Positions 18,707-27,495 of a DNA stretch of 64,000 nt are shown piece after piece. Origin of the DNA: Clostridium septicum (GTDB lineage Bacteria; Bacillota; Clostridia; Clostridiales; Clostridiaceae); the NCBI RefSeq assembly GCF_003606265.1, contig NZ_CP023671.1, positions 372,001 to 436,000 on the forward strand, written 5' to 3'. Each line of letters opens with the position of its first letter. Position 1 is the first letter of the stretch. The notes below the pieces were generated by a model that was given only the letters and a program-made list of their open reading frames with translations, had not been told where the DNA came from and did not search any database. Made by a program: the position numbers and the translations under genes.

Positions 18707-19249
18707 ATGAGTTTTGATAATTATTGTCATCACCACCATGATCATAAACCAAATAAATGTTTTATTCCACCTAAAATACAAATTCCTAGACAATCAGGTC
18801 CTATGGGACCTAAAGGTCCTAAAGGAGATAAAGGTGATCCAGGAATCCCTGGAATTCCTGGTGGTCTATTAGGCTTTGCAGATTTCTATAATACAACTGA
18901 ACAAAAACTAGATCATAATAAGCCTATTGCCTTTGCTAATAAAGGTATTTCTGGAGGAAAACCTATTGTACCAAATGCTGCTTATACTATATTTACCCTA
19001 CAAAAAAACGCTAAATATTTAGTTCTATTTCAAATAAGTGCAAATGGTAATACTAGTATAGGTTTAGCTTTAAATGGCACCTTAATTCCTTCTTCAGTTG
19101 TTACTGATACAGGTAATACTGATACAATTGGATTTTCTATTATAGAAACTACTGCAACTAATTATACCTTATCAGTTATAAATAATAATAATTCTAACTT
19201 AAATGTTAAGGATGAGCCTTCTCATCTTATTTTCTTACAACTAGCTTAG
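18707..19249 (+). CDS. Short collagen-like, BclA-type spore-surface protein
   Basis: A protein of 180 residues. A His/Pro-rich N-terminus (CHHHHDHKPNKC, residues 7-18) is followed by seven Gly-X-Y triplets (GPMGPKGPKGDKGDPGIP and on, about 31-52) and a C-terminal beta domain (about 53-180; YLVLFQISANGNTSIGLALN) like the TNF/C1q-like BclA C-terminal domain. Such proteins form trimeric filaments on the exosporium of Bacillus and Clostridium spores. The collagen stretch is unusually short. It has no signal peptide, as expected for mother-cell assembly, and a strong AAGGAGG site. An uncharacterised role in spore adhesion is inference. Confidence 0.82.
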   Translation: MSFDNYCHHHHDHKPNKCFIPPKIQIPRQSGPMGPKGPKGDKGDPGIPGIPGGLLGFADFYNTTEQKLDHNKPIAFANKGISGGKPIVPNAAYTIFTLQKNAKYLVLFQISANGNTSIGLALNGTLIPSSVVTDTGNTDTIGFSIIETTATNYTLSVINNNNSNLNVKDEPSHLIFLQLA

Positions 19250-19260
19250 AATTTTTATGA

Positions 19261-19671
19261 TTATATGTAAACTCTAAATAATTTATAATAAATGCCTCTA
19301 TATCCTTTATAAATAAAGAATATAGAGGTTACTAATTTATTTAAAAATTCTATTGCAGTTTCTAGTAATTTTTTACCATAACCTTTTCCTCTATACTTTT
19401 TGCATAATCCAATATCAAATATGCCTCTTTCTTTTTTTATTTCACAATTCATAAATCCTATAATATCAGTATATTCTGCAACCATAAAAAAATATTTTTT
19501 ATCATTTGATTTATTTATATATCCTTCTATATCACTTAAATCACAGAATCTTCCATGAGGCATATCACTAAATGAATCATTAAAAACCTTCAAATACTTC
19601 TCTTTATTTTCTTTAGTTAATTTAACTAAATCTAAAATTTCTTCTTTTATATTCCTATCTTTTAAAAACAT
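19261..19671 (-). CDS. GNAT-family acetyltransferase, probably truncated
   Basis: A frame of 136 residues. The acetyl-CoA binding loop is clear (IGLCKKYRGKGYGKKLLETAIEFL, residues about 88-111), but the last 25 residues (VTSIFFIYKGYRGIYYKLFRVYI) do not resemble the expected beta-alpha end and are encoded by a hairpin that may be the terminator of the opposing spore-protein gene. No ribosome binding site precedes the ATG, and a stray coding remnant lies directly upstream. Probably a decaying gene; an active enzyme is not excluded. Confidence 0.55.
   Translation of the reverse strand: MFLKDRNIKEEILDLVKLTKENKEKYLKVFNDSFSDMPHGRFCDLSDIEGYINKSNDKKYFFMVAEYTDIIGFMNCEIKKERGIFDIGLCKKYRGKGYGKKLLETAIEFLNKLVTSIFFIYKGYRGIYYKLFRVYI
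19295..19328 (+). terminator. Hairpin after the collagen-like protein gene
   Basis: A 9-bp inverted repeat (CCTCTATAT / ATATAGAGG) 45 bp after the spore-protein stop. It overlaps the 3' codons of the opposing acetyltransferase frame. Confidence 0.4.
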
Positions 19672-19680
19672 ATTTAAAGC

Positions 19681-19835
19681 TTAATATTCCTTTTTAAATC
19701 CTATATTTTCCAACATTTTCATTATTTCTTCGTTTCTTTCACCTAAATTAACCTTATTATTAAACATATCCTTTACTTCACAAATAGATTTTTTAAAATA
19801 ACTACTACAATCATTAGAACCTTCGATAAATCCAT
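19681..19835 (-). pseudogene. Orphan coding remnant upstream of the acetyltransferase
   Basis: About 50 open codons (FIEGSNDCSSYFKKSI, then NLGERNEEIMKMLENIGF) end in TAA at 19681. A stop lies directly before the segment and no start codon is available. It looks like the C-terminal piece of a lost gene; I cannot assign the family. Confidence 0.35.
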
Positions 19836-19923
19836 ATTATATTAATGCTCTTCTTAAATTTATTTATATATATTTAGATTTATACTATTAATTTTCAAAT
19901 AATTATACCTATTTAAAAGTAAA

Positions 19924-19964
19924 AAACCGTAAATAGGCTTTTTAAATCCTCCTATTTACGGTTT
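19924..19964. terminator. Bidirectional terminator after the collagenase gene
   Basis: A perfect 14-bp inverted repeat (AAACCGTAAATAGG and its complement, 13-nt loop) begins 6 bp after the collagenase stop. Confidence 0.85.
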
Positions 19965-19969
19965 AAAAA

Positions 19970-22873
19970 CTAATTCTTATTTATATTCAACTTGTAACTT
20001 CCATTTGAATTATTATTATAATTATATACAGATATATAATATTTTCCTGGTTTTGCTACATAATTACTTTGTAAATTTCCATTTTCTCTTTTTGCATAAT
20101 CTATATAACTTTCTAAATTGTCAGCTGAATAAAGAAGCCAGTTAATTTCTAGGTTCTCGTTGTTTTCTAATACTATATTTAACTCTGTTTCTTTATCTAA
20201 GTTTATTTCATATATATTAGTATTATTATCTTTGTCAAATGATCCTACTACCTTATTTATATTATCCATATTCATTGCTGTTTCATAAGTATGATTATTT
20301 CCAGTTTCTTTTACTATGGTATCATTTATATCTCCAGTAAGTGTTAGTGTATAATCGCCTTTTTCATCTTCTCCATTATATTTATATACTGTTATAGAAT
20401 ATTTTCCTGGCTCTAAATGTGCTTTACCTTCTAAAGTAGTTTCATCTATCTTAGGATAAGCAATAGCATCTAGAGTTCCTTCTTTACATAAAATCCAAGT
20501 TAATCCCAGTTTATTTGGATTATCTAATCTTATATTAACATCTCCAGTTTTATTTACATCGAAATTAAAAGTTTCTCTATGATTTTTACCAGATACATTA
20601 GTAGTTATAGGTTCATCTACATTAATATTTTTATCCCCTTGTACTACTTTATCTTCACTATCATTAGCATTGTCTTCATTATTATGGTTTTTAATTTCAT
20701 CAGTTAAAACACCATGTATTACAACATCATATTCATAATTTCCATCATCATTTACTCTATAATTAGTGAAATATGCTGTAAATGTCTTATATCCATCCCA
20801 TTCTTTATTAGAAAGTTCTTTTAAAACTTCATTTAACTTTTCATTCATTTCATTCCAATCACTTGATTCTCCATTACTTCTGTTTCCAGTAAAGTTTCCT
20901 CTTAAATCGAATGTTTTAAAGAATTGTGATGATGTTTCATTTACTTTTATATCTTTTAAATTAGCAGTTTTTTCTATTTCATCATAAACTTCTTTTGAAT
21001 CTTTATAAGAATGTTCTTTTATATAATCATCTGATACTAATGGTACATTAAGTTTATCAAGATCATTTAATAGATTATTCATATTATTTTGATAACCTCT
21101 ATTTAAATCAGCATTACTACTAAGTGATTCTATATAATCTTTATATCCTTGTACATTATTTGCTTTTATATTATTAGTAATATTTTTAAACATATCTATA
21201 TTATGATTATACATGTAGTTTGAAAAAGCAAATCCATAATAATAGAAGCTCCAATCTCCATAGCCTACATGAAGTAATGAATTTAAATCCATTCTATTAT
21301 TTTCGTCATAAGCTATATTTTTTACAATAGACTTTCTTGGCTTTATTCCTTCAGTTCTAGTTGAACCTGCAAAGAATTCTGCTGTTCCTTCTTCGTACCA
21401 AGTTAATGAATTATCTTTATAGAAATCTCCTCTTCCCCATACACCAGGAACTACATATCTTCCTTGTAAGTAATGAGTAAATTCATGACGGAATAATTCC
21501 TCTAATGTGTATATGCTTTCCTCTTCTGTTCTTTCATAAGTAAAGAATGTACCCATACCTTCCATATATATTCCGCCATTATCTACACTAAGTCCATAAA
21601 ATTTTTCATTTAGTTTATATTCTTTTGGAGAATTGTATATAACAACATTTAAAATATCATCTGGATGTCCTTCGTCTAAAGGCTTATCGTTTTGAACCAT
21701 TCTCATATATTGAGCTTGTACTTCTTTAGCTGCCCAATAAAGTCTTTGAATTTTTTCTTCTGAAACCTTATCTCCTGCTTTAACTATAAATTTACCATCA
21801 TCAAAAGTATAAGTCTTTGGTAAATACTTATTTTTTCCTTCTTCCTTTATATCAGCCATTTTTAAAATGTTACCATCAAAATCTTCACCATTAAAATTAT
21901 TAATTAAAGCTATTGCTGCTTCTACATATTGATATGAGAAGTATGGATATAACTTCATTGCATCTGTTAATGCTTTTTGTGAACATCTCTTATCTTCTCT
22001 AAATTTGCTAAGCTTTCCTGTGAAAAATATAGCATTATTAATTATATACTCATTTTTTTCCTCTACATTATTGCCTAGTAAACATAAATTTTCTACTTCT
22101 TCTATAAAGGAATCTATATTACCATAAAACTGTGTATTTTCTGCCTTTTTACCTTCTGTAGCTGCTAATATAGTACTTGTATGATATTCTATTCCCTTAA
22201 CTAATTCATATGCTGAAGCTAATTTATAATAGTCATCTTTATATGTATCAAAATTTTCTCTAACATCTCTTAATACTTTAGCTGTATTATTAATTACTTC
22301 ATTATCTGCTGAAGCATTTCCTATAAATGTTCCTAAAGCTCTAACTACTTTATTTTGTTCTACTGTTCCTACTCCAAAATTCTCGTTATTTTCTATAGCT
22401 TTTAATGCTGGTAAACATTTATTTTTATAATCTAAATCGTTTAAATAAGATAGCTCTTTATTATAAAATCCTAAATAAAAACCTGCTCTTAAAACTTCAC
22501 TTAACTCTGCTATACCTTTTTCATCTTCTTTTGTAAACTCATTTCCACTTTTCTCTAACGCATTTATCAATGCTTCAATACGATTTCTATCATTATAGAA
22601 TTTATAAGTATCTTTATTAAAGTCAAATAGTCCTCTTATGTCTCCTAAATTTGAATTTTCAATTACTGAAACTAACTTATCATAACTAAGAGTGTTTAAA
22701 TAACTAATTTCATAATTTTGTATATCCTGTTGACTTAAAGCTCCATTTGGAACATTGCTAACTGCCAATACTGGAATAGAACTATTAGCTGATAAAAAAG
22801 CCATTAAAGCTAATGTTGCACCTCCTTTTCTAAGTATTTTTTCTTTTTTCATCCTTTGTAATTTTGCATCCAT
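19970..22873 (-). CDS. Secreted collagenase, peptidase family M9 (ColA/ColH-like)
   Basis: A protein of 967 residues. A basic N-terminus with a hydrophobic signal (GGATLALMAFLSANSSIPVLA) leads into the M9 activator domain and the zinc peptidase domain, with HEFTH (Glu about 464) and the downstream third ligand in WYEEGTAEFFAG. A helper subdomain follows (about 650-740), then two PPC/collagen-binding-type domains (about 760-855 and 860-967, ending in the YYISVYNYNNNSNGSYKL type). No PKD domain is seen, so it is shorter than ColA, ColG or ColH. I chose the ATG at 22873: AGGGGG is 6 nt upstream of it but abuts the earlier ATG at 22879. No LPxTG, so it is released. It degrades triple-helical collagen. 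Confidence 0.92.
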   Translation of the reverse strand: MDAKLQRMKKEKILRKGGATLALMAFLSANSSIPVLAVSNVPNGALSQQDIQNYEISYLNTLSYDKLVSVIENSNLGDIRGLFDFNKDTYKFYNDRNRIEALINALEKSGNEFTKEDEKGIAELSEVLRAGFYLGFYNKELSYLNDLDYKNKCLPALKAIENNENFGVGTVEQNKVVRALGTFIGNASADNEVINNTAKVLRDVRENFDTYKDDYYKLASAYELVKGIEYHTSTILAATEGKKAENTQFYGNIDSFIEEVENLCLLGNNVEEKNEYIINNAIFFTGKLSKFREDKRCSQKALTDAMKLYPYFSYQYVEAAIALINNFNGEDFDGNILKMADIKEEGKNKYLPKTYTFDDGKFIVKAGDKVSEEKIQRLYWAAKEVQAQYMRMVQNDKPLDEGHPDDILNVVIYNSPKEYKLNEKFYGLSVDNGGIYMEGMGTFFTYERTEEESIYTLEELFRHEFTHYLQGRYVVPGVWGRGDFYKDNSLTWYEEGTAEFFAGSTRTEGIKPRKSIVKNIAYDENNRMDLNSLLHVGYGDWSFYYYGFAFSNYMYNHNIDMFKNITNNIKANNVQGYKDYIESLSSNADLNRGYQNNMNNLLNDLDKLNVPLVSDDYIKEHSYKDSKEVYDEIEKTANLKDIKVNETSSQFFKTFDLRGNFTGNRSNGESSDWNEMNEKLNEVLKELSNKEWDGYKTFTAYFTNYRVNDDGNYEYDVVIHGVLTDEIKNHNNEDNANDSEDKVVQGDKNINVDEPITTNVSGKNHRETFNFDVNKTGDVNIRLDNPNKLGLTWILCKEGTLDAIAYPKIDETTLEGKAHLEPGKYSITVYKYNGEDEKGDYTLTLTGDINDTIVKETGNNHTYETAMNMDNINKVVGSFDKDNNTNIYEINLDKETELNIVLENNENLEINWLLYSADNLESYIDYAKRENGNLQSNYVAKPGKYYISVYNYNNNSNGSYKLNINKN

Positions 22874-23178
22874 ATGCATCCCCCTAATAATTTTAAATCA
22901 ATCATGTTGATTTTAATAAAATATTTAAATATATAATAAATAATTAAATATTTTTATCTTTTTTTGTAAACAAGATTCATTATAACACATTTTTGGATAT
23001 TATTCCTGTTTTTTATTGTATATATTTAAAATTTTTATATAATTTCAAAAAACGGCACCTTTTAATTTAACTCTTATAATATAAATTAAGATTTAATAAA
23101 TAAATTTTAATAAAACATCATAAAAAAATAAGCATCTTACAAATTAATATTGTAAGATGCTTTAATATCTCCTTATAA
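22874..23178. other. Gap between sialidase and collagenase genes
   Basis: It holds the sialidase terminator (23132-23160) and about 250 bp of very A/T-rich sequence that must carry the collagenase promoter. I cannot single out a convincing promoter, and no VirR-type box is visible. Confidence 0.5.
23132..23160 (-). terminator. Intrinsic terminator of the sialidase gene
   Basis: A perfect 11-bp inverted repeat (GCATCTTACAA / TTGTAAGATGC, 7-nt loop) 18 bp after the stop, followed on the minus strand by TTATTTTTTTAT. Confidence 0.9.
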
Positions 23179-26100
23179 TTATTTTCTCTTTTTAAATATT
23201 ACAATCCCTGCTGTAGCAAATATTGATCCTAATAATCCTACTGCAGTAGCAGGTACTCCTCCTGTTTGTGGTAACTTATTATTTCCTTTACCTGGTTTAT
23301 TATTAGAATTAGTTCCACTATTATTGTTGCTTCCATTATTACTATTACCATTATTATTTGAATTTCCATCATTAACTGCTACAAGATTTTTCAATGCATC
23401 TTCTAATGAATTTTCTGCACTACGTACTTCTTTTTCTGTTGCATCTTCATTATTAATTATTGATTTAGCTAACTCTAAAGCATTATTTAAATTTTTTATA
23501 CTTTCCTTAGTATATTTCTTTGAATCAATTGTTTCTGCTTTATTTATTAATTCTTCTAATTGATCCTTGTTAGGCTTTAATCTTAAATCTAAAAATGCTT
23601 TCATTAACTTATCATATGATTCCAATACTTCTTTTTCCATAGCATTTACATCATTAATAACTACATTTACTTCTCCTAAAACAGATTGTAAATTCTCCCA
23701 AGTAGATTTAATATATTCACTTTCATCTAAATTATTAATTTTTTCAACTAATTTTGTTAGTTCAGTTTTATCTCCTTTATAAAAAGATAATTTTTGCATT
23801 ACTGAACTTAATCTATCAAAAGATTTATCTACTTCCTCTCTAGTAGCCTCCTTATTTGATAATATATATTTTGCTTCTTTAATAGCATTTTTGAACTCCT
23901 TTACAACTATAGGAACAACATTTTCTAATTCTTTATCAGTTATTTTTTCTGCTTCTTCTACTGCTATTTCTAAATGCCTTTTAAAAACTTCATCTGTTTC
24001 TTTTTTAGTTAAATTATTTATAGCATTTTCTAATGTAGCTTTTGCAGCATCAACCTCTTCTTGCACTGCACTTTCATTTACTAAAACTTTATTTGCTACT
24101 TCCAAAGCTTTTTCATATAAAATCCAGCTTTCTTCTGTATAATCTTCCTTTATTAGATTAGATGTACTATCTACCAAATCTTGCAATAAACTTTTATCTA
24201 CTGATTGAACTTCTTCTCCAACTTGTACATTTAAGCCTGTGTTTCTATCTTCAGTTATATCTGTTACCTTATTAACTACATTAACTATCTTTAAACCTGA
24301 TTTTCCTTTTATAGTTATAGTATAATTACCATTTGATATATCAGCTGGTACTGTTCCTTCAAATGTATATTCGGATCCACCTTTACTATTAGCTAAAGTT
24401 AATAAAACTTCTTTTCCTCCAATATCAGCTGTTATAGTTCTATCACCTATAAGTGATACTGTTTGATCAAAAGTTACATTTAAAGATATTTTATCTCCCG
24501 GATCATAAATATTATTTTCACTATTCGTTGTATATGATTTTATATTGGCAGCTGGTACATCTTGTAATAAATCTGCTTTTAAATAATCTATATTCATTCT
24601 AGTAAAGGACATTTGTCTGCTTCCTGTACCTTCATAGAATAATCCAATTTCACCATTTGGCATTTCTGATAAACAGGAATATCCATAAGTTCCCGGTGCC
24701 ACTACTTTATTATATCTCCACTCAATATCATAACGTGGTTCACCATTTTCATAAGATCCATTTTCAGTTATTAAACCTACTCTAACAGTTCCATTTACTC
24801 TATTTGGATAATTAGCATCTGGATTTGCAAAAATTATAGCATCTTTACCATCTATCTTTTGACTGTAATTAATAACACTTAGTTGACAATAAGGTTCTTT
24901 TATATTTTCATCCCTTACTACATCATCTTCCCAAGTTGCTCCTCCATCAAAGCTTGTTGCTATTCTTACACGTCCACTATTTCCTCCAGTATTTCTCATA
25001 AACATTTTTAACTGTCCATTTGGCATTTCAACAACTTGACATTCTGTTAATTGTCCTACTCCACCACTTGTATTTGTTGTTATTGTTTCTGCACTAGCTC
25101 TATCTCCATTATCCATTAATCTACCATCAGTAGCTGTTTCTCCTATATTCCAAGTTGCACCATTATCATCACTATATATAACAGCACTTGATTGGAAACC
25201 AGATGCATTTGTTAAATATACAGGGAATAATAATCTTCCTGCGTATCTACCAGTTTTTATTTGATGTCCTTTTCCTGGACCTGTTCCTAGAAATCTCATC
25301 CAGTCTGTCTTTACTTCTTTATTTAAATCTATTGGATCACTCCAAGTTTGTCCATCATCATCACTATAAATTAATGATAAAAATGATGTTCCCATTACTT
25401 TTAACGGTGAATTACTTAATAAAACATTACCTATACGATTACCATTTTCATAAAGCTCATTGTTGTTATCTACTGTATAATTTGTAGCCTCTCCATTACT
25501 ATCGTACACAACACCTTCTTCTCTTACTGTATAAATAGTATCATTAGCTCCTAATAATTTAAGATAACGTTTACCTTCTATTTCTACATATCCACTTCCT
25601 GTTTTAGAATTTCCAAATCCATATCCTTCTGCAAAATGAGTTACTATTAAAAATATTCTTCCTGTTTCATCATCTTGGAGTAATGATGTATCTATAGCTG
25701 AAGATGCACCAGGATAATCTAATATTATTTTTCCTTCATCCCAAGTTACACCTCCATCTGTACTCCTTTTTATTCCTGTATCAATATTATTAGGGGCATC
25801 ATGTCCTCCACCTTTTCTAACATCTATAGATGCTAAAACTGTACCATCTTTAGTTGTATATAAAGCAGGTATTCTAAAATTATTGCTTCCTAATTCTCCT
25901 GGAGTAAATATATCAACAGGTTCTGTTTTTACTGCACCTTCTGGAAATGGTAAATCCTTTGATGTAGTTTCTCCAGTTCTCTCTTTTAAATACCTATCTG
26001 CTAATGGTTTTGAATATAACTCAAAAAAATCTATTTCTCCTGTAAAATTATATTCATTAGATCCAGACGGTCTATCAGTTTTTCCTAAACTTAAAGTATT

Positions 26101-27069
26101 TAAACCTTCTAATGTTGATAAAAAATTAGCCGTTATACTACTACTAGTTAATATCTTTTCTCCATTTAAGTAAATAGAATATCCTTTCCCTTTCTCTGCT
26201 TTAAAGGCAATTGTATTTATTCCTGCATTTAATGCCTTATTTACACTACCTGTTGCTAAATTTCCACTTTGTTTTCTTAATTCATATCCAATAGCTCCTC
26301 CATTTATATATACATGAAAATGTTCATTTGTTCTTTCATTATTACTAATACTAAATAAGCTTTGTATTCCTGAACCATTATTAGTAAATCTAATTATTGC
26401 AGTTCCCTCTTCTAATAATGAAATTTCTGATATATCACCTTCATAATTTCCACCATTTCCATTATTGATAACTTTGTTATTACTTTCTGCTAATTTAACC
26501 GGAGTATCAGCAACTTCATAAACTTCCACTTCTGCTATACTAGCATGCTTATTATTCTCATCCCCAACAGTTGATATAGCCTCAATTCTTATATTGTCTG
26601 TTGATATAGGATTATCAAAAACTACATATTTATCTGATGAATCTGATTTCCATTTTCCTTCTGCAATTACATCATCTCCTGAGTAAATTTTATAATCCGT
26701 TATCATTCCATTAGTTCCCTCTTGTCTTGGAGTTACGCAAATAGATGAAATATTTCTAGTTTTCCCCAATTTTAATGTTAAGCTTTGAGGATTACTTTGA
26801 ATATCTACGCCAGCCCATGGAGTATGCCAAAGTGTGGACGTATTACCATCTATAGCTTTTTCAGGTCCTTCTCCTGATTGAGCTGATGTTGCACTTGCTT
26901 GAATTTCTGATCTAGGAACTAATTTTTCTGCAATTGGTTGTGACCTATTCCCCTCTGAATATTGATTAATATAAACATTCTCTTTAATGTCAGCAAAAAT
27001 TATATTACTTGATAAGTTAGTTATTAAAAAAGCAGATACTAATATTGACATAATCTTTTTCTTATTCAT
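23179..27069 (-). CDS. LPxTG-anchored exo-sialidase, GH33 (NanJ-like)
   Basis: A protein of 1296 residues. Order: signal peptide (about 1-27), F5/8-type CBM32 (about 50-185), CBM40 lectin-like domain (about 195-355), GH33 propeller (about 375-840), an Ig-like segment, about four FIVAR-type helical repeats (about 965-1235), an Asn/Ser-rich spacer, and LPQTGG with a membrane anchor and KKRK tail. Catalytic features are the FRIPAL arginine (R399) and four Asp boxes ([32 protein letters not shown]), with [22 protein letters not shown] near the end carrying the Tyr/Glu region. It cleaves terminal sialic acids from host glycans at the cell wall. NanJ of C. perfringens ends in dockerin-type modules and is secreted; here a sortase signal replaces them. 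Confidence 0.93.
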   Translation of the reverse strand: MNKKKIMSILVSAFLITNLSSNIIFADIKENVYINQYSEGNRSQPIAEKLVPRSEIQASATSAQSGEGPEKAIDGNTSTLWHTPWAGVDIQSNPQSLTLKLGKTRNISSICVTPRQEGTNGMITDYKIYSGDDVIAEGKWKSDSSDKYVVFDNPISTDNIRIEAISTVGDENNKHASIAEVEVYEVADTPVKLAESNNKVINNGNGGNYEGDISEISLLEEGTAIIRFTNNGSGIQSLFSISNNERTNEHFHVYINGGAIGYELRKQSGNLATGSVNKALNAGINTIAFKAEKGKGYSIYLNGEKILTSSSITANFLSTLEGLNTLSLGKTDRPSGSNEYNFTGEIDFFELYSKPLADRYLKERTGETTSKDLPFPEGAVKTEPVDIFTPGELGSNNFRIPALYTTKDGTVLASIDVRKGGGHDAPNNIDTGIKRSTDGGVTWDEGKIILDYPGASSAIDTSLLQDDETGRIFLIVTHFAEGYGFGNSKTGSGYVEIEGKRYLKLLGANDTIYTVREEGVVYDSNGEATNYTVDNNNELYENGNRIGNVLLSNSPLKVMGTSFLSLIYSDDDGQTWSDPIDLNKEVKTDWMRFLGTGPGKGHQIKTGRYAGRLLFPVYLTNASGFQSSAVIYSDDNGATWNIGETATDGRLMDNGDRASAETITTNTSGGVGQLTECQVVEMPNGQLKMFMRNTGGNSGRVRIATSFDGGATWEDDVVRDENIKEPYCQLSVINYSQKIDGKDAIIFANPDANYPNRVNGTVRVGLITENGSYENGEPRYDIEWRYNKVVAPGTYGYSCLSEMPNGEIGLFYEGTGSRQMSFTRMNIDYLKADLLQDVPAANIKSYTTNSENNIYDPGDKISLNVTFDQTVSLIGDRTITADIGGKEVLLTLANSKGGSEYTFEGTVPADISNGNYTITIKGKSGLKIVNVVNKVTDITEDRNTGLNVQVGEEVQSVDKSLLQDLVDSTSNLIKEDYTEESWILYEKALEVANKVLVNESAVQEEVDAAKATLENAINNLTKKETDEVFKRHLEIAVEEAEKITDKELENVVPIVVKEFKNAIKEAKYILSNKEATREEVDKSFDRLSSVMQKLSFYKGDKTELTKLVEKINNLDESEYIKSTWENLQSVLGEVNVVINDVNAMEKEVLESYDKLMKAFLDLRLKPNKDQLEELINKAETIDSKKYTKESIKNLNNALELAKSIINNEDATEKEVRSAENSLEDALKNLVAVNDGNSNNNGNSNNGSNNNSGTNSNNKPGKGNNKLPQTGGVPATAVGLLGSIFATAGIVIFKKRK

Positions 27070-27141
27070 ATAATTACCACCTCTTTACTTTATTGTAAAT
27101 GCATGTTAATTTTAACATATAAGAATTTTATCAATAACAAG

Positions 27142-27173
27142 TAAATTGCTTTTTTTATATAAATAAATTGCTT
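27142..27173. promoter_or_regulatory. Direct repeats in the sialidase promoter region
   Basis: TAAATTGCTT occurs at 27142-27151 and 27164-27173, an exact 22-bp period (two helical turns), 75-105 bp upstream of the sialidase start. It is a candidate binding site for a regulator such as a sialic-acid-responsive repressor; the regulator is not in the window. Confidence 0.4.
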
Positions 27174-27220
27174 GTTTACAATTTATACCACCAAATTTTA
27201 ATATTTCTTTGAAAAATATA

Positions 27221-27258
27221 GTCGTATTAAATAAGTTATATACCTATTTAACACGACT
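27221..27258 (-). terminator. Terminator between GH89 and sialidase genes
   Basis: A 14-bp inverted repeat with one mismatch (AGTCGTATTAAATA / TATTTAACACGACT), followed on the minus strand by ATATTTTTC. It lies after a 64-codon remnant that follows the GH89 gene. Confidence 0.75.
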
Positions 27259-27295
27259 AACAATATTAACTATAATCTAAAAAATAAATTTAAAT

Positions 27296-27490
27296 TCACA
27301 AAATATCTATATTTTCTTTTAACTGATTTTTCATATATTTAGCTTTAGAATTTACTATTTGCAAATTCTTCTCATAATCTTCTTTCAATTCTTCTAACAT
27401 ATCCTTATATTTATTATCCTTAGATTCATCATATAACTTTTTTAAATAATTATATTGAACTCTATATGCTTCAATACAGTAATTAAATTT
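27296..27490 (-). pseudogene. C-terminal remnant or small ORF after the GH89 gene
   Basis: About 63 codons read NYCIEAYRVQYNYLKKLYDE, then DMLEELKEDYEKNLQI and SKAKYMKNQLKENIDIL, ending in TGA at 27296. The composition is that of a charged coiled-coil protein. The frame runs back into the GH89 3' end without an ATG, GTG or TTG preceded by a binding site, so it is probably the tail of a gene lost when the GH89 gene arrived. Not recognised. Confidence 0.4.
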
Positions 27491-27495
27491 AAATA

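Noticed and set aside
22880..23100. VirR-box-controlled promoter for the collagenase gene
   Set aside because: No CCAGTT-type tandem boxes are present in the upstream region.
25188..25487. Open frames opposite to the giant glycosidase genes (also at 27455-27982, 29474-29884, 57696-58202 and others)
   Set aside because: They lie antisense to clearly coding sequence, have no ribosome binding sites and show low-complexity composition; shadow frames.
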